In this document: piece after piece, positions 1 through 7,595 of the stretch
Layout of the letters: each line of letters starts with the position of its first letter
Position numbering within the stretch: position 1 is the stretch's first letter
From: Peptostreptococcaceae bacterium
GTDB taxonomy: Bacteria > Bacillota_A > Clostridia > Peptostreptococcales > Anaerovoracaceae
DNA length: 9,124 nt
Assembly: GCA_016650135.1 (NCBI GenBank)
Contig: JAENWH010000054.1
Coordinates: 1-9,124, forward strand
Direction of reading: 5' to 3'
Program-made: the position numbers and the translations under genes
The notes under the pieces: model-generated
Told to the model about the DNA's origin: nothing
The model's input: only the letters and a program-made list of their open reading frames with translations
The model's database searches: none

Positions 1-363
1 ATCCACAACAGTTCCTGTAAAGGTTCCATCATAGATTTTACAGCAACCGCAGGACGGGCTGTTTGCCTTTAAAATTGCACCTTCAATTTTGTCACCAGAT
101 TTTTCTGCGACTGCAGTTGCTATTTCATAACCCCGCCTGGCACCAAGTTGAAACTCAAGTGTTACGTTTCTTCCTTCTTTATTGATCACACAGTTGCCAA
201 CCTGTTCTGCCGGAGGTCTTGGTGTTCTAAGCCCTCCTAGCTCTTCCGGGCATATCTCAACAATGCTTTTATCCCTAGTGAAATCTATAATCCATTGGCA
301 TCGGTTATTGCCACCGTTATATTTACAATCATTTCCCATTAAACACGCGCTGATAATGTACAT
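1..363 (-). CDS. DUF523 / TudS-type (2-thiouracil desulfurase family) protein, 3' end cut by the window edge
   Basis: The first 121 codons are present; the remainder lies beyond base 1. The protein opens MYIISACLMGNDCKYNGG, matching the family's usual 'SACLLG..CRYDGG' start, which supports the ATG at 361-363. CPEELGGLRTPRPPAE follows at residues 38-53, and SPSCGCCKIYDGTFTG at 102-117. From family knowledge, the characterised member TudS binds a [4Fe-4S] cluster through three conserved cysteines and removes sulfur from 2-thiouracil. C7, C38 and C105 are the likely ligands here, with E40/E41 and S102 as candidate active-site residues. C107 and C108 give an unusually Cys-dense CGCC stretch. The first 25 bases overlap the end of mutS2, so the two genes are probably translationally coupled. 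Family membership is clear, but the substrate in this organism is inferred. Many family members are still annotated only as DUF523. Confidence 0.9.
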   Translation of the reverse strand, partial: MYIISACLMGNDCKYNGGNNRCQWIIDFTRDKSIVEICPEELGGLRTPRPPAEQVGNCVINKEGRNVTLEFQLGARRGYEIATAVAEKSGDKIEGAILKANSPSCGCCKIYDGTFTGTVVD

Positions 364-2720
364 ACTGTCACCCCGTCTCCACCTTCTGTATAGCTGCCTT
401 TCCTAAAGGAATCCACATGCTTGTGGCTTTTGAACATTTGTGTGAGTCCTTCTCTCAGAATCCCTGCTCCTCGTCCATGTATGATTGTAACCTCAGAAAG
501 TCCTGAAATATAAGCGTCATCCAAATACTTATCCACATCCATTGTGGCATCATCCAGGTTTTTCCCTATCACATTAATGCTGGTTGAAACCTCTTGGGTC
601 TTATATTTGTATAAGCTTGCATATTTTGACTTTTTCAATTGAGGTTTTTTCTTTGTTCCATCAATAATGAGCATTAATGTTGACATATTTGTGTTGATTT
701 TTATATTGCCCACCTGAACCTGCAAGTCTCCTTTGTCATCCGGCATTGTCAGAATCTCACCATTTTGATTCAGATTAACCAGCTTAACTCTCTCCCCGAT
801 TTTTATTTCTTCCAACTTAATCGGGTTATCATTTTCAATCAGGGTCTCTTTGACTCTGAGTTTAGATTCCGTTTCTCTGAGTTTTTTCTTGTTTTCTTCA
901 AATACTGTCTGCCTTTCAGATGCATTTTCAAGTTGCTTGATTTCTCTTAATTCCTTTTGCACCTGATCCACTATTTGCTTTGCATCTCGTACAATATCTT
1001 TTGCTTCCTGTCTTGCTTTTTCAATGATTGCTGTCTGTTTTTCCTCCAGTTTGCTTTGACGTCGATCAAAATCATCCTTTTGCTTTTGCATGGCAATTTT
1101 CAGCATAATTGCCTCTTCGCGCTCCAGTTCCGCCTTTTTCTTGTCTGCTTCAATGGAACTTATTACTGTTTCAAACTCAATTTCACCTTGATCAATCAGA
1201 CTCCTTGCCTTATCAATCAATTCTTTATTGAGTCCTATTCGTTGAGAGATTTCAAATGCATTTGATTTCCCTGGGATCCCCAGAAAAAGCCTGTAAGTTG
1301 GTCTTAAAGTTTCCACATTGAATTCCATGGATGCATTTTCCACACCCGGTGTTGCAATAGCATATTTCTTAAGTTCTGTATAATGAGTAGTAGCCATCGT
1401 TCTGGCACCCTTGCTGTACAAGTCATCAAGAATGGATATTGCCAGGGCTGCTCCCTCTGTAGGATCCGTTCCGGCTCCCAGCTCATCAAGAAGAACCAGC
1501 GTCTCATCATCTGCGTTTTCAACAATTTCAACTATATTATTCATGTGGGATGAAAAGGTGCTTAAACTTTGTTCAATACTTTGTTCATCTCCAATATCTG
1601 CATAGATTTTTTTAAATACAGGCATTTCGCTTCCTTCGGCCGCTGGAATATGAAACCCCGACTGGCTCATCATTGCTAGAAGGCCTACGGTCTTTAATGT
1701 TACTGTTTTACCGCCTGTGTTTGGCCCCGTTATAACCAGCGAATTGTATCCCCTGCCAAATTCAATATTAATCGGCACGACATCCTTTGGATTGATCAAC
1801 GGGTGTCTGGCTTGAATAATTTTAATATAACCCTTCTCATTAATCTTTGCTTCTGAAGCATTTTGTTTACAGGATAGTTTCCCCTTTGCAAAAATAATGT
1901 CCAGTTGAAGCAGTAATTTCTGATTATTAAGCAACTGCTGAAAATCTTCCGCTACTTGACCCGACAGTTCGGCGAGGATTCTTTCAATCTCCACACGCTC
2001 ATCAAGTTCAAGTTGTCTCAATTCATTATTCAACGTTACAATTGCCTGAGGCTCTATAAATAAAGTCGCCCCGGTCGCTGACTGGTCGTGCACGATGCCA
2101 GGGAATCTGCCTTTATGCTCCTGCTTAACAGGAATAACATATCTCCCCTGCCTCATTGTCACTATCGAATCCTGAAGCATTGTTCGATTTTCTGATGAAT
2201 TGAGAATTTGAGTCATTTTACTTTTTACAGCTTCATTTTGCCTGATGATTGCCCGACGGATGCTTTTTAATTCCGAACTGGCATTATCAGCCATTTCATC
2301 CTCAGAAAGAATACATCTGTCAATGTTTTCCGCCAGATATTTGTCAGTAAACAATACTTCCCCAATATCCTTAATAATAGGTAGCGGCGGCAAATCACTT
2401 TTCAAAAAATTAATAGTTCTGCCGGCTGTGTTAATGTTGTACAGTATCTCCAACAACTGCTTCATTGTAAGGCTGCCACCCTTATTGGCCATATGCAGGC
2501 TGTTTTCTATATCATAAAAAGCTCCGATTGGAGGAGCTCCCTTATGTACAATAACCATGACAGCTTCTGTGGTTTCCGCCAGCAATTCCTTAATTTGATA
2601 TACGTCAACCAAAGGCTTCATTTCACTTATAACATTTTTTGCCAGTTGAGACGCCGCCTCCTGCATTAGAAAGTCTATTATTTTATTATATTCCAGTACC
2701 TTAAATGCCTTTTGATTCAT
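339..2720 (-). CDS. mutS2: MutS2 family ATPase with C-terminal Smr domain (endonuclease MutS2 / RqcU)
   Basis: This 793-residue protein has normal length for MutS2 and lacks the mismatch-binding N-terminal domain of MutS. Helical core and lever regions occupy about 1-310. The ABC-type ATPase follows: Walker A GPNTGGKT at 332-339, signature region ADIGDEQSIEQSLSTFSSHM at 374-393, Walker B LVLLDELGAGTDP at 408-420, and switch-histidine region TTHYTELK at 444-451. A Lys/Glu-rich coiled coil covers about 520-630, a KOW-like segment about 640-685, and the Smr domain about 712-793 with HGRGAGILR at 748-756. Family members were first linked to suppression of recombination. In Bacillus the protein is now described as splitting collided ribosomes. 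The usual LDLRG of Smr reads INVIG here (715-719), losing the acidic and basic residues tied to nuclease activity. The start is set by AAGGA 5 bases upstream and by an ATGA overlap with the zapA stop. Confidence 0.97.
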   Translation of the reverse strand: MNQKAFKVLEYNKIIDFLMQEAASQLAKNVISEMKPLVDVYQIKELLAETTEAVMVIVHKGAPPIGAFYDIENSLHMANKGGSLTMKQLLEILYNINTAGRTINFLKSDLPPLPIIKDIGEVLFTDKYLAENIDRCILSEDEMADNASSELKSIRRAIIRQNEAVKSKMTQILNSSENRTMLQDSIVTMRQGRYVIPVKQEHKGRFPGIVHDQSATGATLFIEPQAIVTLNNELRQLELDERVEIERILAELSGQVAEDFQQLLNNQKLLLQLDIIFAKGKLSCKQNASEAKINEKGYIKIIQARHPLINPKDVVPINIEFGRGYNSLVITGPNTGGKTVTLKTVGLLAMMSQSGFHIPAAEGSEMPVFKKIYADIGDEQSIEQSLSTFSSHMNNIVEIVENADDETLVLLDELGAGTDPTEGAALAISILDDLYSKGARTMATTHYTELKKYAIATPGVENASMEFNVETLRPTYRLFLGIPGKSNAFEISQRIGLNKELIDKARSLIDQGEIEFETVISSIEADKKKAELEREEAIMLKIAMQKQKDDFDRRQSKLEEKQTAIIEKARQEAKDIVRDAKQIVDQVQKELREIKQLENASERQTVFEENKKKLRETESKLRVKETLIENDNPIKLEEIKIGERVKLVNLNQNGEILTMPDDKGDLQVQVGNIKINTNMSTLMLIIDGTKKKPQLKKSKYASLYKYKTQEVSTSINVIGKNLDDATMDVDKYLDDAYISGLSEVTIIHGRGAGILREGLTQMFKSHKHVDSFRKGSYTEGGDGVTVCTLSARV
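368..374 (-). promoter_or_regulatory. Ribosome binding site of the DUF523 gene, embedded in mutS2
   Basis: On the minus strand GGGGTGA stands 4 bases before the ATG at 361-363, one mismatch from the GAGGTGA core of a Shine-Dalgarno sequence. It lies inside the codons for the conserved G-D-G-V-T near the MutS2 C-terminus. Those bases therefore serve both coding and initiation, and this site supports the overlapping start. Confidence 0.6.
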
Positions 2721-3205
2721 CTTTTTCCTTTTTCCAGTTCTCCCTTCAGACGAATGTTTTCCATCTGAAGGTCAAAATAATTGCTCTCGAGTTCTTTGTA
2801 TTTATCTTCATTTTGCAAGGATTCTGCCTGTCTGGTTTTCTCCCCCAGCAGCCTTTTTAATTCCTGGTTTTTTTCAGTTGCCTCGTTAAGTTCCTCTTTA
2901 AAGTGAGAAAAGCTTTTTTTGGTTTCTTCCCAAAGCTGTTCAAAATGATGAGCATCTCTTCGAAGTCTACCAATTTCATCCTCCAACTCGGACTGTTTTA
3001 AAATCTCTTCAAAGTAATCATCTGCAATATTCACTGCTGAAAGCACTGCGAGCGAGACGAGAGGTCCACTTGAAAGTTTTTTAGAAATCTCAGTCATTTT
3101 ACAATCTACATAATCGGCAACTTTAATGATTTGCTCTCTCGATTTTTCTCCAGCTATTGTGTATTCCTGTCCATAGATTTTCACATTCACTTTATTGTTT
3201 TCCAT
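2717..3205 (-). CDS. zapA: Cell division protein ZapA with an extended coiled-coil tail
   Basis: ZapA is a cytoplasmic FtsZ-binding protein that promotes bundling of FtsZ filaments and Z-ring assembly. The N-terminal head is typical: VNVKIYGQEYTIAGEKSREQ at residues 6-25, the helix IIKVADYVDCKMTEISKK at 26-43, and an Ala/Leu-rich dimer helix SLAVLSAVNIADDYFEE at 51-67. From about 68 to 162 the sequence is a charged, heptad-like helix (Glu/Lys/Leu rich). This makes it 162 residues, compared with roughly 85-110 in well-studied ZapA proteins. The start has a strong AAGGAGG at 3211-3217, 5 bases upstream. The gene follows pheT after 61 bases, and its TGA stop overlaps the mutS2 ATG as ATGA, which predicts translational coupling. 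The family call rests on the head domain; the function of the long tail is not evident from sequence. Confidence 0.92.
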   Translation of the reverse strand: MENNKVNVKIYGQEYTIAGEKSREQIIKVADYVDCKMTEISKKLSSGPLVSLAVLSAVNIADDYFEEILKQSELEDEIGRLRRDAHHFEQLWEETKKSFSHFKEELNEATEKNQELKRLLGEKTRQAESLQNEDKYKELESNYFDLQMENIRLKGELEKGKR

Positions 3206-3210
3206 GTTTT

Positions 3211-3217
3211 CCTCCTT
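3211..3217 (-). promoter_or_regulatory. Ribosome binding site of zapA
   Basis: The minus strand reads AAGGAGG, a perfect Shine-Dalgarno core, 5 bases before the zapA ATG. It fixes the start and allows independent initiation after the 61-base gap from pheT. That gap (3206-3266) shows no hairpin with a T run, so transcription probably continues from pheT. Confidence 0.8.
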
Positions 3218-3266
3218 AACCGCTGTTCATGATCAAAACCAGCAATAGCTTCCTGCAACTGATCTG

Positions 3267-5681
3267 TTATATTTCCCGTAAGGTGGCTTTCGCCTTTTCC
3301 TTTAATTCTGACAACACTTTATTGTGAACTTTAGCAACATCCTCATCAGTAAGGGTCTTATCTTCTCCCCTGTAGGTCAAGGAGAATGCCACACTTTTTT
3401 GACCTTCACCAATTTGTTTCCCACGGTAAACATCAAACAACTTTATTTTTTCAAGAATGTCAGAACCATTTTCTTTGATAATGTTTTCCAGCATGCCAAC
3501 CTGTACATCTTCTGTAACAAGAAGTGCAATGTCTCTTGATGTTGACGGATATTTCGGCAAAGGCTTGTATGCCTTTTCAATATTGGCCGCCTTCATAACC
3601 ACATCAAACATTAATTCACTGCAGTAACATTTTGTATTTATACCATATTTATCACAAACCTCAGGGTGAACCTCTCCCATAATACCAAGCTCCACGTCTC
3701 CATGAATTATTCGTGCGCAACGGCCCGGATGGTAAACACCATAATCGCTTTCACTTTCAAATCTAATATCAGTAATACCGAAAACGCTAAACATTTCGAC
3801 CAGCATTCCCTTCAAGGTATAAAAACTTTCATCCTTGCCATAGGCCGCAATGACCATGGAATCCTGTTCATCCGGAAGGCCTTCTGGATCAGTCATATTT
3901 TGAGTAAAGGTATTGCCTATCTCAAACGCTCTCACCTTGTCTATATTTCTTGAAAAATTTCTGCCAAGCACTTCCATCATATTTGGTGTCAGAATAGTTC
4001 TCATTACCGAATTTTCTTCTCCAAGTGGATTAATAATACTTACAAAATTTCTTTCCCATGAATCTTCAGCAATTCTGACATAGTCAGCACCCTTTGGGCT
4101 GACAAAGGAATATGTCTGAACCTCGTTTGCCCCTAAAGCACACATTGTCTGCCTGGCCAGATCCATCAACTGTCTTTCTCTGCTTTTTCTTGCTTCCTGA
4201 TTCCCTCTGGGAAGAGTCATTGGCATTTTGTCATAACCATAAATTCTGGCGATTTCTTCTATAAAATCCACTTCCTCTATCAAATCCTGACGAATGGACG
4301 GAGGTGTTACCTGCATGGTTTTTTCATTTCCTTCAACCTTCATTTCCAGAGATTCAAAGATGCCTGCCATTTCTTCTCTTGAAATACTGATACCAAGAAC
4401 GTTGTTTACTCTGGCCGTTCTGACCTTAACCATTGGCATTGTTGAGGGTGCAGGATATGCATCCACGCTTCCGCCGACTACTGTTCCAGCTCCCAACATT
4501 TCAATCAGCCTGCAGACTCTGTCCGCAGCAGCTTCGCAAAGATTTGGATCAATTCCCTTCTCAAATCTTGAAGATGCCTCTGTCCGGAGATTTAATCTCT
4601 TTGAAGTTGATCGAATACTGTCTCCATTAAAGTTAGCTGCTTCAATTAATATTGTGCTTGTATCCGACGCAATTTCCGAATTTTGGCCACCCATGATCCC
4701 TGCGATTGCCACGCTTTTTGAAGCGTCTTTAATCAGCAGCATGTTTTCATTCAGTTTTCTTTCCGATCCATCAAGACTGACAAACAGTTCTCCCTGTTCC
4801 GCCGTGTCCACAATAATCTTCGCCCCTTCGATGCATCTAATGTCAAAAGCATGCAATGGGCTTCCATATTCCAGCATGACAAAATTTGTAATGTCTACTA
4901 TATTGTTAATAGGGCGCATTCCTGCGAACATCAGTCTTTTTTGAAGCCACCATGGAGATTCCTGAATTTTAACGTCCGTGACCACTCTCGCAACATAACG
5001 TCTGCATAACTCAGATTTCCTTATTTCGACGGTAATATAATCTCCGGCTGATCCCTTTTCTTTCTCACACCTGGTTTCAGGATATTGAAGCTTCTCTCCA
5101 AAAGTGGCAGTTGATTCGCGTGCCATTCCAATCATACAGAGACAGTCCGGTCTGTTTGGTGTGATTTCAAAATCCACGACAACAGTCTTTAAGCCAAGCA
5201 CTTCAACCAGATCCTGCCCCAGCTTCCAGTTATCATCAGGCATTAATCCGTTTAATATCCATATGCCGCCCCTTTGACGGGAAGGGATCACTTTATCTTC
5301 AAATCCCAATTCCTCCATAGAGCACAGCATTCCATTGGATTCAATGCCTCTAAGTGTTCCTCTTGTTATTTTTTTATTGCCTGGAAGTTTACTGCCATGA
5401 ATTGCAACAGGAACAAATGCTCCTTCAAACACATTTGTTGCTCCGGTGACAATTTGAGTCAATTCTTCTACCCCTGTTTCAACATAACATATAACCAGCT
5501 TATCCGCATTAGGATGATTTTCTATTCTAACTATTTTACCGATTATTACATCCTTGATTTCTTCTCCAAAAAACTGGCATGTCTCAAGGTTTGAACCTGA
5601 CATAATCATCTTCTCACAAAAGTCATCTATACTGCCGTTCACAGCAGTGTAATCCTTTAACCACTCTATTGGTACTAACAT
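3267..5681 (-). CDS. pheT: Phenylalanyl-tRNA synthetase beta subunit
   Basis: This is the beta subunit of the alpha2-beta2 enzyme that charges tRNA-Phe. It carries the editing site and much of the tRNA-binding surface. At 804 residues it is full length for the long bacterial form. Domains in order: start MLVPIEWLKDY; an EMAP-like tRNA-binding domain at about 40-150 (IVRIENHPNADKL at 50-62, GTLRGIESNGMLCS at 108-111 and neighbours); B3/B4 editing domain at about 210-395 (MRPINNIVDITNFVMLEYG at 245-263); B5 at about 405-482 (DFIEEIARIYGYDKMP at 462-477); the catalytic-like core; and an FDX-ACB anticodon-binding domain at about 700-804 (KYPSTSRDIALLV). H267, E337, T357 and A359 fall where the known bacterial editing-pocket residues His, Glu, Thr and Ala are expected, so proofreading of Tyr-tRNA-Phe should be intact. 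The gene starts 11 bases after pheS. No frameshift or missing domain is seen. Confidence 0.98.
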   Translation of the reverse strand: MLVPIEWLKDYTAVNGSIDDFCEKMIMSGSNLETCQFFGEEIKDVIIGKIVRIENHPNADKLVICYVETGVEELTQIVTGATNVFEGAFVPVAIHGSKLPGNKKITRGTLRGIESNGMLCSMEELGFEDKVIPSRQRGGIWILNGLMPDDNWKLGQDLVEVLGLKTVVVDFEITPNRPDCLCMIGMARESTATFGEKLQYPETRCEKEKGSAGDYITVEIRKSELCRRYVARVVTDVKIQESPWWLQKRLMFAGMRPINNIVDITNFVMLEYGSPLHAFDIRCIEGAKIIVDTAEQGELFVSLDGSERKLNENMLLIKDASKSVAIAGIMGGQNSEIASDTSTILIEAANFNGDSIRSTSKRLNLRTEASSRFEKGIDPNLCEAAADRVCRLIEMLGAGTVVGGSVDAYPAPSTMPMVKVRTARVNNVLGISISREEMAGIFESLEMKVEGNEKTMQVTPPSIRQDLIEEVDFIEEIARIYGYDKMPMTLPRGNQEARKSRERQLMDLARQTMCALGANEVQTYSFVSPKGADYVRIAEDSWERNFVSIINPLGEENSVMRTILTPNMMEVLGRNFSRNIDKVRAFEIGNTFTQNMTDPEGLPDEQDSMVIAAYGKDESFYTLKGMLVEMFSVFGITDIRFESESDYGVYHPGRCARIIHGDVELGIMGEVHPEVCDKYGINTKCYCSELMFDVVMKAANIEKAYKPLPKYPSTSRDIALLVTEDVQVGMLENIIKENGSDILEKIKLFDVYRGKQIGEGQKSVAFSLTYRGEDKTLTDEDVAKVHNKVLSELKEKAKATLREI

Positions 5682-5685
5682 CTGG

Positions 5686-5695
5686 TCACCTCCTA
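5686..5695 (-). promoter_or_regulatory. Ribosome binding site of pheT overlapping the pheS stop codon
   Basis: The minus strand reads TAGGAGGTGA, a near-complete match to the 16S anti-Shine-Dalgarno sequence. Its first three bases are the pheS TAG stop, and it ends 4 bases before the pheT ATG. A ribosome terminating on pheS would sit on this site, favouring coupled, balanced synthesis of the two subunits. Confidence 0.85.
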
Positions 5696-6715
5696 TTTAA
5701 ACTGGTTGATGAAACGCATATCATTTTCATAGAAAAGTCTAATATCATCAACTCCATATTTAAGCATCGCAATTCTTTCCACGCCCATACCAAAGGCAAA
5801 TCCGGTAAATCTTTCCGTATCCACATCTCCAACCTTCAATACATTCGGATGAACCATCCCACATCCCAGTATTTCTATCCAGCCGCTGCCCTTGCACACT
5901 CTGCAGCCCTTGCCGCCACATTTGAAACAAGAAACATCCATTTCTGCACTTGGTTCCGTAAACGGGAAATGATGCGGTCGGAATTTTGTTTTAACCTGAG
6001 ATCCAAACAACTGTTTTGCAAAACTGTCTAAAGTCCCTTTTAAATCGGCCATTGTAATCCCTTCATCCACAACTAATCCTTCCACCTGATGAAACATAGG
6101 GGAATGAGTTGCATCCGGCGTATCACACCTAAAGCATCTGCCTGGCGAAATGACCATGATCGGCGGTTCCGTAGACATTAATGTTCTGACCTGTACCGGT
6201 GAGGTTTGCGTTCTGAGCAGCGTATTTTCCGTAATGTAAAACGTGTCACTGTAGTCTCTTGCCGGATGATTAGGTCCGGCATTCAGCGCGTCAAAATTAT
6301 TAAAAACAGTTTCCACCTCAGGTCCATCTGAAATACTAAAGCCCATTGACATGAAAACTCTGGAAATTTCATCTATTGTCAAGGTGATGGGATGCTTCAC
6401 ACCAAGGGTCATTTCGACACCAGGCTCCGTCACATCAATTTTTTCCATAATAAATTTTGCTTCTCTTGCAGCATTCTTTACCTGATCAAATTTTTCTTCA
6501 AGCATTATTTCAATTTCGTTTCTCACCTTATTGGCTTTTAGACCCAGTTCTTTTCTTTCGTCCGGCCCAAGTTTGCCCATGGAACGAAGGATTTCAGTAA
6601 GCGCACCTTTTTTGCCAAGTAGTCTTACTCTGATTTCTTCAGCATCTAATACTGAAGCAGCTTTTTTTATTTGTTCATTCGCCTCTTTTAATATTATTTC
6701 CAACTGATTATGCAT
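5693..6715 (-). CDS. pheS: Phenylalanyl-tRNA synthetase alpha subunit
   Basis: This is the catalytic alpha subunit of PheRS, which activates Phe with ATP and transfers it to the 2'-OH of tRNA-Phe. It has 340 residues, normal for bacteria. An N-terminal coiled coil that contacts tRNA spans about 1-85. The class II core follows, with motif 1 region GPEVETVFNNFDALN at 121-135 and HPARD at 140-144. Motif 2 region is FRCDTPDATHSPMFHQVEG at 185-203, and motif 3 is GFAFGMGVERIAML at 295-308. The Ala in GFAFG corresponds to the residue that sets the size of the Phe pocket in other bacteria. A four-cysteine, zinc-ribbon-like insert, CFKCGGKGCRVC at 253-264, is absent from E. coli PheS; I believe it is common in Gram-positive lineages. 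GGAG lies 7 bases before the ATG. The upstream methyltransferase gene ends 19 bases away, so the genes are probably co-transcribed. Confidence 0.98.
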   Translation of the reverse strand: MHNQLEIILKEANEQIKKAASVLDAEEIRVRLLGKKGALTEILRSMGKLGPDERKELGLKANKVRNEIEIMLEEKFDQVKNAAREAKFIMEKIDVTEPGVEMTLGVKHPITLTIDEISRVFMSMGFSISDGPEVETVFNNFDALNAGPNHPARDYSDTFYITENTLLRTQTSPVQVRTLMSTEPPIMVISPGRCFRCDTPDATHSPMFHQVEGLVVDEGITMADLKGTLDSFAKQLFGSQVKTKFRPHHFPFTEPSAEMDVSCFKCGGKGCRVCKGSGWIEILGCGMVHPNVLKVGDVDTERFTGFAFGMGVERIAMLKYGVDDIRLFYENDMRFINQFK

Positions 6716-6734
6716 TTATTTTCTCCATTTCTAT

Positions 6735-7529
6735 CTATTTCCGAATTGCTTCAAACATGACAATTCCTGCTGCAACAGCTGCATTCAATGATTCCACTGT
6801 ACCTGCCATTGGTATCTTTATCCTGATATCAGAGCCTTCAATCAATTCTCTGCATATTCCATTGCCTTCATTTCCAATCACTAATCCGATATCCTTTTTC
6901 AAATCTATATCATAATAGTTTTTCTCCGTATCAAAACAGGTACTGACTATTTTCTTATCATATTTTTTCAGATGTTCCATTGCCTGCGCCGGCGATTCAA
7001 AGAATAACACCGGCATCCTAAAGACTGAACCGGCTGCCGCCCTGATCACCTTTGGGGAATATACATCTGCCGTCCCCTTTAAAACAATGACTCCCTTGTA
7101 TCCTGACGCTTCTGCCGTTCTAATAATGGTACCTATATTCCCTGGATCCTGAAGTCTGTCCAGAATGATCACATTCTCTGATTTGCTCAAAATCCTCTTT
7201 TCGATATCCTCCTGGGTTTCACATTTTTTCTTTATAACACCTATTACTCCCTGGCTCGCCTCTGTTTGTGCCAGTTTCTCAAAGAGTTTTTCCGACATGC
7301 CAATAACTTCGGCGCCTTTATAAGAACCTTCCTTCAAGGGAATTTTCAGGGTAGCAAGCATTTCTTCATTAAACACGACAAGTTTAATGTCAACATCACT
7401 GTTTACCGCTTCCTGTAGCAGATTTGGCCCTTCAATCAGGTAAAGTCCCAGCTTGTCTCTGAACTTTTTTTGCGCAAGCTGGTTGCATAATTTAAAGTTT
7501 TTATTCTCATTTGAATTGATAATTATCAT
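6735..7529 (-). CDS. rlmP: SpoU/TrmH-family RNA 2'-O-methyltransferase, probable RlmP (YsgA) orthologue
   Basis: This is a SPOUT-class enzyme that transfers methyl from SAM to a ribose 2'-OH in RNA. The 264 residues hold an N-terminal substrate-binding domain (about 1-95, with LYLIEGPNLLQEA at 29-41) and the knotted methylase domain (about 110-264). Motif 1 is LDRLQDPGNIGTIIRTAEAS at 113-132, including N121 and the catalytic R127. Motif 2 is VIGNEGNGI at 207-215, and motif 3 is IPMAGTVESLNAAVAAGI at 229-246. Position directly upstream of pheS matches Bacillus ysgA, which has been described as RlmP, methylating a guanosine in the 23S rRNA A-loop. The target here is inferred from that synteny, and RlmB or TrmH-like specificity is not excluded. 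The start has AAAGGA about 11 bases upstream, a rather long spacing, but no better in-frame start exists and the N-terminus fits the family. A terminator lies just upstream, behind ftsZ. Confidence 0.9.
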   Translation of the reverse strand: MIIINSNENKNFKLCNQLAQKKFRDKLGLYLIEGPNLLQEAVNSDVDIKLVVFNEEMLATLKIPLKEGSYKGAEVIGMSEKLFEKLAQTEASQGVIGVIKKKCETQEDIEKRILSKSENVIILDRLQDPGNIGTIIRTAEASGYKGVIVLKGTADVYSPKVIRAAAGSVFRMPVLFFESPAQAMEHLKKYDKKIVSTCFDTEKNYYDIDLKKDIGLVIGNEGNGICRELIEGSDIRIKIPMAGTVESLNAAVAAGIVMFEAIRK

Positions 7530-7554
7530 AAAATTGATTATCCTTTAATACTAG

Positions 7555-7579
7555 AAAAAGCCGGTATATGTTACCGGCT
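7555..7579 (-). terminator. Rho-independent terminator after ftsZ
   Basis: In the minus-strand transcript AGCCGGUA-ACAUA-UACCGGCU forms a perfect 8-bp stem with a 5-base loop, followed by UUUU then C. The stem begins 16 bases after the ftsZ stop, and the rlmP start lies 25 bases beyond. The U run is short (five including the last stem base), so partial read-through into the rlmP-pheST genes is plausible. On the plus strand no T run follows, so it is one-directional. Confidence 0.8.
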
Positions 7580-7595
7580 CATCAACGAAATATTA

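Noticed and set aside
1304..1531. 75-codon minus-strand frame inside mutS2
   Set aside because: It is an alternative frame over the Walker B region of MutS2, Trp/Arg/Leu-rich and with no domain. The mutS2 frame is intact, so this is not a frameshift remnant.
3206..3266. Possible leader peptide (ATG AAC AGC GGT TAA) or terminator between pheT and zapA
   Set aside because: The reading frame is only four codons and ends at the zapA ribosome binding site. The spacer has no stable hairpin followed by T's. Nothing supports either idea.
4294..4944. Long open frame on the plus strand (216 codons) opposite pheT
   Set aside because: It lies wholly antisense to the well-conserved B3-B5 part of pheT, has Ser/Ile/Leu-rich low-information composition, and lacks a recognisable domain. 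It is a by-product of pheT codon use.
5910..5960. Four-cysteine insert in PheS as a possible novel zinc domain
   Set aside because: Similar CxxC..CxxC inserts before the motif 3 region are, to my knowledge, common in PheS of Gram-positive anaerobes, so it is a lineage trait and not a new feature.
7545..7595. Promoter candidates before rlmP, with -10-like TAATAT (7590-7595) or TAGTAT (about 7548-7553)
   Set aside because: Neither has a TTGACA-like hexamer 16-18 bases upstream or a TG extension, and the first would place the terminator hairpin in the leader. Too weak to annotate.
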